Part shown: piece after piece, positions 12,906 through 25,634 of the stretch | Layout of the letters: every line of letters starts with the position of its first letter | Position numbering within the stretch: position 1 is the first letter of the stretch | Assembly (NCBI GenBank): GCA_026826555.1 | Contig: JAKSZT010054215.1 | Location: forward strand, 25,690,155 to 25,754,154 | Direction of reading: 5' to 3' | Origin: Tolypeutes matacus | Taxonomy: Eukaryota > Chordata > Mammalia > Cingulata > Chlamyphoridae | Length of the DNA stretch: 64,000 nucleotides | Made by a program: the position numbers and the translations under genes | Notes under the pieces: generated by a model | Seen by the model: only the letters and a program-made list of their open reading frames with translations | Databases searched by the model: none | Told to the model about the DNA's origin: nothing

Positions 12906-13545
12906 CTTTGGGGCCTCCACCCTCCCCTGCTAGCACAATGGCTGACATACAGCACTGTGAGCATCTTTCTTGATAAATTGAATGTAGTGAAAAGCTACAA
13001 GCTCACAACAATCCACAAGAAAGCCAGTTTGACAGTGGATTTCTATGAAGAGATGTCTTTACAAGAAATGCAGTTTTATTATTTCAAGGTATATAAAATG
13101 GAACCAGCTAATCACAAAGTACAGGAAACTGAACAAATATAAGGATATGATAAGGACTTGGTTAATTCCAAGTGAAAATTTGTGAACTTCCTTTGAGATA
13201 AATTGAATGAATAATAACCATTTGTTCCTAGCAGACATGCATACTTTTGAATAAATAGTATGCAAAAAATTCTATAGCTATATTTCAATTCACATTCTAT
13301 CAGTAATAAAGTATTTAATGTGTAGCTACATGCAATATGTTCAAGAAATTTATTTTTCATCAGTAGTTTCAAAGTTTCCCAGATTACTAAATTCTTGCTT
13401 CAGTGAGGGTGTAAAGGTCAGCCCAGGCTTAGACTGAATTATCATGAATTCAAATAAATAGTTGTTTCTCAAATATTTCAGGGAACTACAAAGAAAGCAA
13501 CAATTGAACTTTGTTAATTTCCAAATACCGGGGGATTTTTCAGAT
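12906..13545. other. Unassigned AT-rich DNA
   Basis: I recognise no gene or repeat here. Confidence 0.5.
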
Positions 13546-13970
13546 ATTTGTCAGACATTTCTTTCTGGCTTTAATTCTGTTATGATCTGAAAACATACTT
13601 TGCATAATTTCTAGTCCTTTAAAGTTGTTAAGGTTTATTGTATGGTCCAAAATATGGTCCATCATTGTGAATATTGCACGAGAAAATTCCATTGAGAAAA
13701 ATGCTGTAGGGTAGACTGTTCTATAAATGTCGATTAGATCAAGTTGCTTGCTAGTGTTGTTCAGATCTTCTATATTCTTATCAATATTCTCTCTTTTTGT
13801 TCTATCAGTTACTGAGAGAAGAATGTCTGAAGTCTTCAAATTTAATTGTGAATTTGTTTATTTCTCCTTTCAGTGTTATCAGTTTTTGCTTCAATATATT
13901 TTTAGGTGTATTACCACGTAGTACATAGTACTATGTCTTCTTAGTGAGGGACTATGTAATGTCCCTCTTT

Positions 13971-14255
13971 TTTTATTTTTTTAATTTATTTTTATTGTGG
14001 GTAAAAATCAAAATTCTCACAATACATACAAACATTTGCAAAATGATATATAAATATATATGCATATATGTGTATTTGCTTACAAAAATGTTATATATAT
14101 ATACACACACACATATATTTTAAGAGGTGCTTAGATTACCCAAAATATTACACGGAACCCACTGGGATTCCCATGTTGCCCACCTCCCACACCTCCCACC
14201 ACATCCCACACAAACATCTCCCACAAGTGTGGCCCACCACCCTCAATGAACTTAC
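13971..14255 (-). mobile_element. 5'-truncated L1 3' end, with 16-bp target duplication
   Basis: An A-rich tail reads as T's at the left, followed by the reverse of an L1 3' UTR (gtgggtaaaaatcaaaattc and cccacctcccacacctccca). The exact duplication tgtaatgtccctcttt sits at 13955-13970 and 14256-14271. The host is the antisense L1. The same 3' UTR recurs at 53446, 59380 and 63760, which points to one lineage-specific L1 subfamily. Confidence 0.9.
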
Positions 14256-15102
14256 TGTAATGTCCCTCTTTATCTCTGGTAATATTCTTTGTTCTGAAGT
14301 CTGCCTTGTCTGATATTAATCTAGCCACCTCAACTTTATTTTAATTGGTGTTGACATTGGTCTTTACTTTTAAAGTAGCTTCTTTCAGACAGCTATTTTC
14401 TTGCTATTTATCTAATCTGTCGTTTAACTAATAGGTTTAGACCATTTACATTTAATGTTGGTATTGATATGGTTGTATTAAAATCTACCATCTTTCAGTT
14501 TGGTCCTATTGGTTCTTTGTTCCTTATTCCCTTTTATTTCTACCTGATTTTAGATTGAGTATTTTTCAAGTTTCATTTTATCTCCACTATTGATTTATTA
14601 CTTATACCTATGTTTAAATTATTTTGGTGACTGTCTTGTGTTTGGATTTTGAATTAATCACAATCTATCTTCCAATAATTTTAACTGCTCTATGTGCAGG
14701 GTAAAAACCTTACAGTAGTATACTTCCTATTCCTTTCTCCCATCTTTGTTCTATTATTTTCATACATTTTACTCTATAAATGTTATAAACTCACAACACA
14801 TTGCTACACTTTTTGCTTTAGAAAGCCATTGTCTTTTAAACCAACTAAAATAAGATGAACAGATTATATATTTATCCTCATTCATCCTTTCTAAATCTCT
14901 TCATTTCTTTGTATAGATCCAAGTCTGTCTGATATCATATTTCTTCTGCATGAAGAACAAATTTCTTTTAACATTTCATGTAGACCAAGTCTACTGGAAA
15001 TAAATTCTCTGTTTTTGTTTCTATGAAAAAGTTTTCATTTTTAAATTTTGCCTTCAGTTTTTAGTATTTCTGCTTGTAATAGAACCCTACTTTGAGAATA
15101 GT

Positions 15103-15130
15103 TCCTTCCCCCCGGCCCCCCCCCCCCAAC
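15103..15130. repeat. C-rich tract
   Basis: A run of C's broken only by GG and AA lies inside the antisense L1. Confidence 0.8.
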
Positions 15131-15310
15131 CCTTCTGCACTTTAAAGATGTCACCCCAATATCTTCTGGTTTGCTAGATGAAAAATTTGCTGTAATGATT
15201 ATCTTTATTTTTTACACATATAAAGATTCTTCCCCCCCATCCTCTAATGGCCACTTACAAAATTTTCACCTTTATATTTGTTTTTTAGCAATTTGAATAT
15301 GATGTGTCAA

Positions 15311-15334
15311 GGTGTGTGTGTGTGTGTGTGTGTA
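15311..15334. repeat. (GT)n microsatellite
   Basis: About eleven GT units lie inside the antisense L1. Confidence 0.95.
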
Positions 15335-17261
15335 TGTATGTTTTTTATTTATCTTGCTTGGGACCCTCTGAATTTCTTGGATATGTAGTGTGGTTTATTT
15401 TATTTATCTCTGGAAATTCTCAGTCATTTTTTTTTTAATGTTTCTTCTGATATTTTCTCTTTTTCTTTTCCTTCAGAGATTCCAATTACAGATATATTAT
15501 TAGGCCATTTGATATTGTCCAGCTATTAGATGTTTTGTACATTTTCTTTTGCATTTTTTTTTCTCTCTTAGTGTTTCAGTTGGGGCAATTTCTATTCACC
15601 TTTATTCTTTCTTTGACAGTGTTGAAATTCTCAAAGGCATTCCTCATATCTGCTCAAATGTTTATTTTATTTCTACAATTTCATTTGGGCTCTTTTTAGT
15701 TTCCACTTTTTGCTGAAATCTCCTCTTTGTTCAAGCATTTTGTCCACTATTCCATTAGCATCTTTAATGTATTAGTCATATTTGTTTTAAAGTCCCTTTT
15801 TTTTTAGTTTCAATATCTGGCTCATTTCTGAGTCTGGTTTTGTTGATTATTTTGTCCCTCAACTGTGGGTTATTTTTTACATTTTGTTGTTTTATTGTTG
15901 TTGTTTCTTTATTTTTCTGGTGTCTCACAATTTTTGCTTGAAAGTTGATTATCCTATATATGACAGCAGAGACTGAGTCAGTCTTCACACCTGAAAATAG
16001 GAATACCTTCTCTTCTGCTAGGCTCATGGAGTGGGGAGTTGAGTCAATCTCATTATGAGCTGGGCTGAGTTTGAGCTTCTATTGTTACTGGTTACCTTCA
16101 GTGAATCACTGACTTCAAAGTCCTGTAGTTAAGGTGGGGATGGTTTGCTGGAGGGTTTTAACTCAGTGTCTGTGTTATCCTCAGCTTTGGGCCTTCCTTT
16201 TGTGTCTGTACGTCAGAGATTTTTCTCCCTGCTCTTCTCCCTCCCTTGGGAATAAACTGCTGTTGTTTATTACTCAATTCCTGATAGCCTGGTAGTTGAT
16301 GTGGGGATGGAGTTCTATTGTCCTAGTCCAGCCTCAGTCTTAGGCAGGCCCTGTGTCCTTGAGTATATTGGGTAGGGCTTTTTCAGTGATCCCATCCTTT
16401 CCCTATAAGCAGGATACCTCTCATGATCTGAGCCCAGGATGATTTACTGCTTTTCCTTCAGGGTAGAGAATTTTTCCATTTCCACTTGCCACAACCACAG
16501 TTGGTTTTCACCTGTGTCCTGGTGCAATGGAGTTTAGCGTCCTTCCTCCAGAAGCGTAAGGCTTTTGTTACACAGGGAGAGGGTTCCAGATGAGTCTTCA
16601 TGTATTTTCCAGAGAGACAGCCACTCCCCAACCCCAGGTCTGCACCACAATGGAGGTCTTTCACCATGCCCTATCTTTCTTGTGCTTGTTTGGTGAAGGC
16701 CCTGCTAGTGGGTTTGCAACTCCCAGAGATTCTATATTCTCATAGTAGCTCAGACTCAGTCTTTAGCCATTAGTTAAAGATTTCTTCTTACCCACTTGTA
16801 GGGCAGTCCTGTTTTTCCCCTGTGTTCTTGTCTGTCACTGCTTGTGTCTCATCTTTCCATGGAGAGCTGTCTTTACCTAGATTTCAGATGTGACATTGAT
16901 AGGTTCAAGAAGTTATGCTTTTGTCAATTATCTGGATTTCTTTTTAGGTTGCTAGAGTGAGATTCATGCTCTTTATAGTTTTCTATAACCCAAATAGAAT
17001 GTAACTCAATTAAAGGAAAGATAAAATTATGAGGCCTTTAGTGAAGGATATTGGTTTATAAGCTCAATAGGATAAAGAGACATCTTAGATTTGGGGTAAA
17101 GGATGATTTGCAAAAAATATAAGGGAAATGGCAAAGAATAAAACTATGTTCTGTGAAGGTGAGCAAAATAAGAAACAAGCATGAGGAGATCAGAAGGAGA
17201 AATGGATATGGTTGTGTTTTTAGAGGTCTGTCATCCAAGTCAGTCAGCAGTTAGTGTAGGG

Positions 17262-17916
17262 TGTGGCAGTTTGGTATTGTTTATGAATTCCAAAAATAGA
17301 TATTGGATTGTATTTGTAAACTGGTCTTTTCCTGTGGGCATATCAGATTGTATTAGATTCAGGGGTTTCACTTTTACTTTATTAAATCAAGATTAGGGCT
17401 TTTATTTGGCCACATCATTAGGGTGACTTGGTTTGAGTCCCCGTTGCCCCCCTCCCTTTGTGGGCTATATAAATGGATGCTTAATCAAAGGAGGGGAGGT
17501 AAATACATGGAGAAAGAGAACACAGAGGGTTTAGTTTTGGACGCTGGAGCCCCGAAGAGAGAGCCAAGCCGTTTGCCTGATAGTTTGCAGCTGAAGAAAC
17601 CAGAGTCCTGAACAGCTGAGAAAGCCTGGAAAAAAAAGAGCCCCGGGGAGAGAGATGAGAGATGAGCCTTACGCTAGCCTGTAGCTGAGATCAGAAGAAG
17701 CTAGGACCACAGAGCTTTAGGAGGAAGAGGAAGGCTGAACTCTCACAGAGACTGGCAGCCATCTTGCTCCATCATGTGGCAAAAGACTTTGGTGAGGGAA
17801 GTAACTTACTCTTTATGGCCTTGTGACTGTAAGCTTCTACCCCAAATAAATACCCTTTATAAAAGCCCACCGATTTCTGGTATTTTGCATCAGCTCCCCT
17901 TTGACTGACTCATACA
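17262..17916 (+). mobile_element. Solo LTR, copy A of an unnamed group
   Basis: The element begins tgtggcagtttg and ends ctcataca. It is flanked by the exact 5-bp duplication taggg (17257-17261 and 17917-17921). It is 655 bp long. A TATA box (tatataaat) lies at 17466-17474 and an AATAAA signal at 17845-17850, giving the + orientation. It closely resembles copies at 32242 and 49941. The 3' ending resembles MaLR/ERVL LTRs (ggtattttgca, then TAATACA-like). I cannot name the family. Confidence 0.9.
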
Positions 17917-17921
17917 TAGGG

Positions 17922-19414
17922 TGAGGAAAGATCTGAAATATTTGAAAATGGCACATCCATGTGTATACATTCCTTTATACCCAGATGGGAAAAACATTAT
18001 GTTTCAAATGTGAGGAGACTGAAAATGAAGGATTTAGAGAGACTTTCAGAAGGTGAATAGCTATTCTATCCTTGGACAGAGGATATTTAGCATGTATGGG
18101 CATGAAGCAGAGAACAAAATCAAAGCAAAACCACCTACTAGTTAAAAAAAAAAGAATAAAATAATACTTCTGTCTAGTGACAGCATGACCAAATGATAAA
18201 ACTGCTTCTTACAAGAATGTCTTACTGTGAATACTGTTATTATACCAAATGAGAATAATATACATAAAACAGCTTTGCCAAATATAGAATGAAATAAAAT
18301 GTGAAATGTTAGGATTATAAATATTGCTTTGTTTCTGGATAAACATAATCTGGTATATGTCTCAGAATGAGCTAAAGATATGCCCACATCCAAAAAGATG
18401 CTGATAATATGGTCTTCGTGCAAATTCTGATATGCTGCTGCTATATTAAGTAATATAGTTTTTGACTGAATAGCTAATGCCTCATATCCTCCATGAAACT
18501 TTTTCTAACTAATTTGCCCAGCAGTGATGATCTCCATTTTCTCTGAATTCTTACTGAGACTGCATCCCTCCACACAGCACTAAACCATATACCAAATGGC
18601 AGGATAATATTTTGGATGCTGTGCTTTTCCTTTCTCTGCTCCATATGGAATTTCTTCTCCCTGCTCAGATAGTTAGACATTAGCTGCCAATTGCCTTAGG
18701 GAAAGATCATTACAGGATAAATTGAAAACAGAAGTGTCAAATTCTTGTTACTTGAGCTTTGAAAGATGATTCCAGATAAGGTTTGGAGCAATACATGATT
18801 TAGTTATTTCTGTCTCTGAGAGAGATTAGTCCACCCCTGAGGGTCATCCAGTCTCTACTTGAGCTGTTACAGAAGCTTTGCCAAGGACTTGTGTTGTCAT
18901 TTTCATCATGCTCCAGAAGACAGAAACCAGCAGGTCCAGTGATCACCCAGTTAGAAACCCATACTCGTTGGCCTCAGGACTGGTCAGCCCACTTTCTAAT
19001 TCTCTCCATGTGAATAGCCACTCTTTCCATTGACCTGGGTCCTTAAAGACCCAAGAAAGGAGAATGGGCTTCAGACACGTAAAGTAGAAATGGTGGTATG
19101 AAGACTCAGATCTTATTTATATCCCCCCACTCACCCACCCCCTCCTTCCTGACCCATATATCTGGGCAAATTGGAACCAGAGAGAATCAGCTCAAGAACC
19201 ATTACCCCTCCCCGACTCCACCTGAGCCAGGAGAAAGATTACAGCCGTATAGTTTAACTTTAGTATCATTTTCTGTTTCGTGTCAACTAATCTTTCCTCC
19301 CCATTTACTTTCTTGAGGTTAGTATCTTACATTTTGTTTACAAATGAGTACAATAAGTAATATACCTAATGAGCAAGTGTATATAATAACGTATGACAGA
19401 TTGATACTGGAAGT
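17922..19414. other. Unassigned DNA
   Basis: I see no gene and no clear repeat, apart from a short A run near 18144. Confidence 0.5.
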
Positions 19415-19586
19415 AGTATGGTGGATATACTGGAAAGAGCACAGGCTTTGGAATCAGAAAGAACTGATTTGAATGCTAGCTCTGCCAGCTCTGTTTGGGC
19501 AAGTGCCTTTGTGTCTTTACCTTATTTTTTAAATTAGGGTAATTTTTGCCTCACAGGTTTTTATGAAGATTCAGACAGGCAATGGA
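19415..19586 (+). repeat. MIR SINE
   Basis: The MIR order is clear: tggaaagagcacaggctttg, gaatgctagctctgccagct, gggcaagtgcctttgtgtct, and a cctcacaggtttttatgaag piece. Confidence 0.85.
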
Positions 19587-19587
19587 G

Positions 19588-20140
19588 TTGTTTCAGTTAG
19601 CTGTTACTATTTAAAAACCACTTCCAAAGTTAGTTTAAAACAATAGCCATTTGTGTGCTTATGGTTTTGTTGGGTTGGCAATTTGGGCTGGGCTCAGCTG
19701 GGTGTTGTATCTTACCTGTGACCGGATGGCCCAAGATGGCCTCATTTTCTCTTTCAAGATGGCCTCATTTTCATGTCTGGCAGATGTTTGGTCCTAGTTG
19801 TTACCTCTCTTTCTCCATCTCTGTCTCTCTGTCTCTCTCTCTTTATTTCTACTTGTTCTTTTATCTGCCAGAAAACTAGCCCAGGTTTCCTATATGATGG
19901 TCTCAGGGCAGCAAGAAGGTGAGAGTGAAAGCTGCACAAGGCCTTTTGCAATGAAGGTTCAGGAATCACACAGTCACTTCTTCCACATTCTCTTGGATAA
20001 AGCAAGTACAGGACCAGACTAGATTCAAGGAGAGGGAAAAATAAACTCTCCTTCTTGATGGGAAGAGTGGCAAAGTCACATTGCATAGGCCCTGCCCACA
20101 GGTATGGGAGAAACCCTTGTAACCATTTTCACCAAGAAGT
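19588..20140 (-). mobile_element. MaLR-type LTR (MLT1-like), antisense
   Basis: It begins with the reversed LTR end (gttagctgttac, then agtttaaaacaatagccatt). It continues with ggcaatttgggctgggctca and a late block of ggataaagcaagtacaggac and tcttgatgggaagagtggca. This order matches old ERVL-MaLR LTRs. I found no target duplication. Confidence 0.7.
19732..19772. repeat. Two 18-bp direct repeats with AAGATGGC core
   Basis: The unit caagatggcctcattttc occurs at 19732-19749 and again at 19755-19772, inside the MaLR-type LTR. The AAGATGGC core resembles a YY1 site, which is an inference from the motif only. Confidence 0.9.
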
Positions 20141-21735
20141 CCTAGCATGGATCTAAAAGCATCTAGCATAGCATTTATACTTGTCTTAGTAGACAAGGAA
20201 TAAATGGCAGTGGTGGTGGTGATGATGATATTAATAATGATGGCAATGACTTTAACATATTCATTACTATTCGTAGCTTCAAAACTGGAGATTCTGTCCA
20301 TGTTCTCAATATCAAAATCACTTTGTAAGACATAGGAAAGCTCATTCACTCTTTCATCATGCTACCAGGAAGTCATTTTTTGCCTTGCTATTGACAATTG
20401 AGATATAATACTCTAAGAGTTTCCCAATTAGAAAGAATGGCTGAAGATTCTAAACTCATTGCAGGGAGGTCAAGAGGGTAAGAGACAACAATCAATCATG
20501 TTCTCATTTTACATCTGAGGTTGTAGTACAGTTCTAACAACCTCAATTTCAAAGCTTAAATGTATCATGTACTAAGCATTGGATTAATTAGTTCAAGAAT
20601 ATTTTTCTTTAATATCCCTTTAACTATACTGAGGATAGGTTAATATTCTAGTCAGTTTTCTTCCAAGAGGCAACTATTAGCAAATCTCCAGAGAATGTCT
20701 CTGGTTTTGGTGTTTGTGGCAATAAAACCTTGCACATTCAATGCTAACGGTATACTTACACATCAGTTTTTTGTGAGGTGATTATTTGTAAAATGTGCCA
20801 TTTTTCACAGACTGGAGTATTCATTTATTTTGATGGTGAGAAATGGAAATTTAAGAGGTGACACAAATATGAGAGTTGCTTTGTTGCAGTAACTGTAATG
20901 AGAATTCTCTTACTGAAAAAAAGCAAATCCTAGCTTTGCTGGAGTGATGAGGAGACAAAAACTCCCAGGAGCTGATGGGCAGCACAATGCCCAGAGTTGA
21001 ACAGAATCCAAAGCTGCTCAAACCTGTAGTGCCTGAAGCTCCAGGCAGAGTGAAAGGTGTGCATTTGGGGCCCACCCTTTGTCAGAGTGACACCCCAAGC
21101 GCCAAATGGGATGATGATTTTTGTGTGTCATAAGAAATGGTTTTTAATGAAAAGAAATGTTGCTTTCAGGAAAGACATATTCTTGGCACAGTGTATTTTC
21201 AGGGACGGGAAAGGCTGAGTGATCATTTGTGAGAAGAAGGAGGGGCAAGTTTGCTTAAAATTAGTTGAATTTCTGGTCTGTGGCCATGGCAATGCATCTA
21301 CCATCATACCGGTTTGCAGAAATGGAATGTTATTCAGGGTGAAGAGGGGTTCATTTGTCATCTGAATCCTTTAGGGAACATTGATTTTGCTGAATTTGTA
21401 GAAGCAAACCCTTTATAAAACAGGTACTGAGATTCCAAATTGAAGACTGGTTGTTTCTAAATGTCCACACTATGTTATATGAGGACTATATTCAGATCCT
21501 CAATTCTGGTTAACTTGGTCTTATTAGAGAATTAATCTTGAGGCAACTGTATCTAGCTGACCTTTCAATGATGGACCTATTACCTAGGCATCAGCCTGAA
21601 TTATTCTAAACCCAATTAATGAAGTAGGGCCACTTTTACATGACCTTTACCTACTTAGGCAATGGAAACTTAAGGAGAAAAACTGCATTACTAATACACC
21701 ATGAAATGCCTCACCACCCGACTCTTCTCCTACTA
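20141..21735. other. Unassigned DNA
   Basis: I recognise no gene or repeat here. A GT/GA-rich short tract lies near 20210. Confidence 0.5.
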
Positions 21736-21736
21736 T

Positions 21737-21767
<31 letters not shown>
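21737..21767. repeat. (AC)n microsatellite
   Basis: Roughly fifteen AC units, with one GC interruption near the end. Confidence 0.95.
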
Positions 21768-21768
<1 letters not shown>

Positions 21769-21787
21769 CAAGTGGAGATGTCAAGTA

Positions 21788-21912
21788 AGAATTGGAGTTC
21801 AGGAAGATTATCAGGCCCAGAGCAATATAAGTTTTGAAATCCTCAGCATTTGGATAGTATTTAATGCCATGGGATTGGATAAGATGAGATCATCTAGGTA
21901 GAAAAGTGGCAG
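21788..21912 (-). repeat. L2 LINE coding fragment, antisense
   Basis: The reversed L2 coding text includes attggagttcaggaagatta, a cctcagcatttggatagtat stretch and tgccatgggattggataaga. Confidence 0.7.
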
Positions 21913-22084
21913 GAGTATTGTTGGAGAGAATGACAAGGTACTAAAGTCTCCAATTATTGAGCTCCAGTGTGTGGCATGTCTACATGATAGCAATGGGTGG
22001 TAGTGGTCCATGTAGTCTGAAAAAGAAGGTCACAGGATCTATGGTAGTGACATCCAACCACACTCCCAGGACCAGAAGTAATGC

Positions 22085-22085
22085 A

Positions 22086-22138
<53 letters not shown>

Positions 22139-22221
22139 GAGAGAGGAGAAGAGGAGAAGAGGAGAAGAGGAGGAGAGGAGGAGAGGAGGAGAGGAGGAGA
22201 GGAGGAGAGAGAGAGGAGAGA
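22085..22221. repeat. 137-base uninterrupted purine tract
   Basis: Every base from 22085 to 22221 on the + strand is A or G. It begins as (GA)n and passes into GGAGA, AGAGG and GAGGAG units. Such tracts can adopt triplex (H-DNA) structure, and their length is usually variable between individuals. Confidence 0.97.
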
Positions 22222-23234
22222 CTCACCAGTGAGCTGTAGGGGAAATACATATTCTCAGGAAGAGCCAGGATTCTTTAGATGGCGATGGAAACATTCAGGC
22301 AGGGGGTTCAGGTTGTTGGGATTTTGGCATCAATAGACCAGGGCTGATGATTGGTCTTAGAAAACAGTCTGGGAATATAGAGAGCTAATTTCTACAAATG
22401 ACTGTGATCTTGTTAGCCATGTCCTTGTTGCACAATAACCTGTGTCCAGAATTCTAGTTTATGGCAAATGGACCAAAAGTGGGCCCAAGTTCATCAGGCA
22501 TCTTCATACCAAGAATGGCTCTATACACTGAGAGCCCAGAGGCAGGATTTTGACATTTCTCAGAGAAATAAACACTAATCAAAAGACAAGAGACTGAAGT
22601 GAAGACCAGAACATCATATTGATATTCACCCGGATACAGCCACATAGACAAGCTCAGCTCCTTTTTCTCCTACAGTCAAACTCTGTGGGAAGGCAAATCC
22701 TAATCAAGAGGTTCCTTTGGTGAGTACACTTTCAGAAAAAGAAACTAAATCTTTTTATATATTATATATATTATCAGCCATCCAAGTTGAAGGATTATCA
22801 TACTGGTTCCTAAATTTTTGGATAATAGACATCTCAGAATCTGATGAAAGCTGTGTTTTCTCTCCTAAGAAAATGCATTTTTGCAAGTATATACAGATAA
22901 CTGCATATAATTCTACTGGATTAATAATTGCTCAGAATCCGCTACTACCTCCATATCTGATATTAAAAGAGTTTTGGCTTTACTCATCATTAAAACATTG
23001 AAATACTCATTTACATTATCAACCGAGAAATAACAAACTAAGCTGCAAGGCACCAAAGGTTTGTATTGGGTTCAGGGAGCACAGATTCAAGAAGCAACCC
23101 CAATCCTGTCCCATCTGGGCATTTCCAGGCAAGGATTTTTAAAGGAAAAGAAGATTAGTGAAGTTGTTTGTGACTGGTGTTGTTGTTTATTCTATGGCGT
23201 CTGGAGATCCTTGGAATTTTGGGAAACATTGCTG
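22222..23234. other. Unassigned DNA
   Basis: I recognise no gene or repeat here. Confidence 0.5.
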
Positions 23235-23365
23235 CTTGAGGCTTTGTATACTTTGGCAGTTTGTTATATCTGGTTGAGACATGCATAAGTGTATCCTACA
23301 GAAAGGCCTCCCAATTCCATTTTTAAATCTCTTAGCCATAGTAACTATTTTGTTTTATTTCTTTT
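23235..23365 (-). repeat. Diverged L1 3'-UTR fragment, antisense
   Basis: The order ctttggcagtttgttatatc, tgagacatgcataagtgtat, aggcctcccaattcc, aaatctcttagccatagtaa parallels the better preserved copies at 27133 and 35900. It is more diverged than those. Confidence 0.55.
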
Positions 23366-24649
23366 AACAATATTTTGATAAAAGAATAATAAAAGCCTCT
23401 ATCCCTGGCTCACCAAGTGTCCTTTGTCATACCAGCTACCCCGGCCCATCTTACTGAACTCCCTGGATGGACCCACGGTCCAGCAACTAAAGGGTTAACC
23501 CTTGGCATAGCAGGGGGCCCTGGAGGACACTGTTCCTGGTGCTGTGGCTCTTATTATGATTGGTTGATACTTGTGCCCTATTGACAATTAAATATTGGCA
23601 ATACCATCCCCTTCTATATCCTCTTACTTTTGGCTAAGAGCTCCTATTCTACAGGAATATTATTAGCAGAGGAGGAAATGTACATTTATAAGTCCTTTGA
23701 AAAGATTTATTGAGCAAAAATACCCCAGGCACTTTTGACAAATTTCTAAATCTCCCTTTGTGTTTTCTAAGTGTATTACTGAAGAATACCTACTATTTCC
23801 TCCAGCCCCTTATTTGGGTTTGTTAATATATGTGTGAATACAGTAAATTAATATTTGTTAATAAAACTAGACGCAACCTAACTTGTGATGGGAGGTGTCT
23901 ACAGTCCACTCGATTGAAAGACTCTCTTCGACACCTAATGAACATCTTATTATTCAGGGCACTGTGTGAATTCTTATTTTTCATTGACTATCTAAATTCT
24001 TCCAGTATAGGTAGAATCAATCATTTACCACTCAGATGAACTGCCTTAATCTATGCTTTACAGAATTTTAAGAAAAAATATTTTGTTATGTCCCCAAATT
24101 TTAATAATGGGGTTAAGAAATTTATAATTTCCTGGTGTTTTATTTGAGCTTATCAGTTAACACATGAACAAATACACTTCCCTTAAAAAATGGATGCCCA
24201 GTGCCATCATGTGTGATATTTTATGAATCAAGAGGGTTTGGGTATGGGGTGTAAAAGGGCAACCAATTGTTTAATAGTTAAATATATATATATGTATTTT
24301 GTTTGTTTAAAAGTCTTATCATTAATGGGATTGTTGATTGCATTCTAAGTGTATTGGAAGAAAGAGAATATCCTTAGTTATTGATGAAATCTAAAAGAAA
24401 AAAGAGGAAATATATGTAGAAATATTTCTGTATGTAAATAGGTGAAAATTGTCATAAAATGAAAAATTGAAAATATAATTTTTCATCAAACTGCCATCAG
24501 TAAAAAGATGAGGAGGTCTGTTGTTCCTTCAACAAATGCTCTTGTGTTGATAAATGGTAGTGTTTTCCTATGGGGTATAACAATGTGAATTTCCCAACAT
24601 GACAATTGTTATTTATTTATAGTCTCTACTTCATGCTTGGCACTGTGAA
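23366..24649. other. Unassigned AT-rich DNA
   Basis: I recognise no gene or repeat here. Confidence 0.5.
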
Positions 24650-25520
24650 CATTTTCCTATATGCAGCCCAGGTTTTCCTCTGATCACTCTGACCACTCCA
24701 TACCATCCTTGGCTCTTCCTCTTCTACCAGTCACTGAGTTTTGGAGTGCTTCAAGGCTCTCTCCTGGACTGTCCTCACTCCACCTTATCCCATCCACATC
24801 CAGTCTCAATAACTGTCTTAGTGTCTAGTACTGACGGCCCTCAGGTTTGTTATTTCCAGTTTATATTTATTCTCTGAGATCTAGGGCCAAATATATAACT
24901 GCTCAATCTCTACTAGAATAGCTCAAAGAAACCCGAGACTTGCCCTGTGCAAGTTCATTTATGTGCCAGTCCTGGGCCTTCTCCCATTTCAGTGAGGGTG
25001 ACTTCTGATAGTGGCTCATGCAGGCATGTAGGAGTCAATCTTGATAATGCCCTCTCTCATCTGCCTTAAGAAAGGTATCATCATGTAGTGTTGATTTTAT
25101 CTCTTATCCTTCACCAACACTTCCACATACTCTGATCCAACCCCCCATCACCAACTTGTATTCACTCTAGTTCCATTCCCAGACATTTCTTCACAAATCA
25201 TTGCCCAATTACCTGCCCCAACCATGGATCTGATCACATCATCTGTTACTTAAAAATCTCTCAATGATTTTACATCTCCTTGATTATAAACTAAAAGTCT
25301 TATCATGGCTAACCTTATCTCATAGTACTCACCGTCCATTCTTTCTTTTTGTTCTAAACAAACCTGCCTTCTTCCTTCTCCTTAAATGACTTCTGATACA
25401 GGCCTTTAAACATGTTGCTTCCTCCATTTGGCCTATTCGCTTACCTTTCTTTTTTTACTGAAAGCTTGCTCATTCTTCAGCTCTCAGATCAAGCGTTACT
25501 GACCCATTTCATTGGCTGAA
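24650..25520 (+). repeat. L2 LINE 3' part, sense
   Basis: Sense L2 coding text is visible: ctccttgattataaactaaa, tggctaaccttatctcatag, a tgttgcttcctccatttggc stretch, and cattcttcagctctcagatc. It stops before the L2 3' UTR. Frames are broken. Confidence 0.65.
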
Positions 25521-25634
25521 GCAAGTCACATGGCTACAACTCTCTTCTCTAGGGGAAATGGGATTCTTCCGTGTGCCCAGAAAGTCAAAAACAGGAATAT
25601 TTGTGGATAGCCGTAATGGCTGAAATCTCTCACT
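25521..25634. other. Spacer between two L2 copies
   Basis: Nothing is recognised here. Confidence 0.4.

Larger units (their letters stand above)
13546..16950 (-). repeat. Old L1 LINE 5' part, antisense, about 3.1 kb
   Basis: Read on the + strand, the block follows the reverse of an old L1 5' region. It has ttattgtatggtccaaaata, then taatgtccctctttatctct, then gtctgatattaatctagcca, and catttacatttaatgttggt. Later come ccttcagagattccaattac and gaccctctgaatttcttgga. All frames are broken. A younger L1 end interrupts it at 13971-14255. The right boundary is approximate. Confidence 0.75.

Noticed and set aside
19966..20349. A 127-codon open frame on the minus strand
   Set aside because: It covers the end of a MaLR-type LTR and neighbouring low-complexity sequence. 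The composition (runs of Ile and Thr) reflects simple repeats.
21954..22250. Serine/leucine-rich and arginine/glutamate-rich frames on opposite strands
   Set aside because: Both are translations of the purine tract at 22085-22221.
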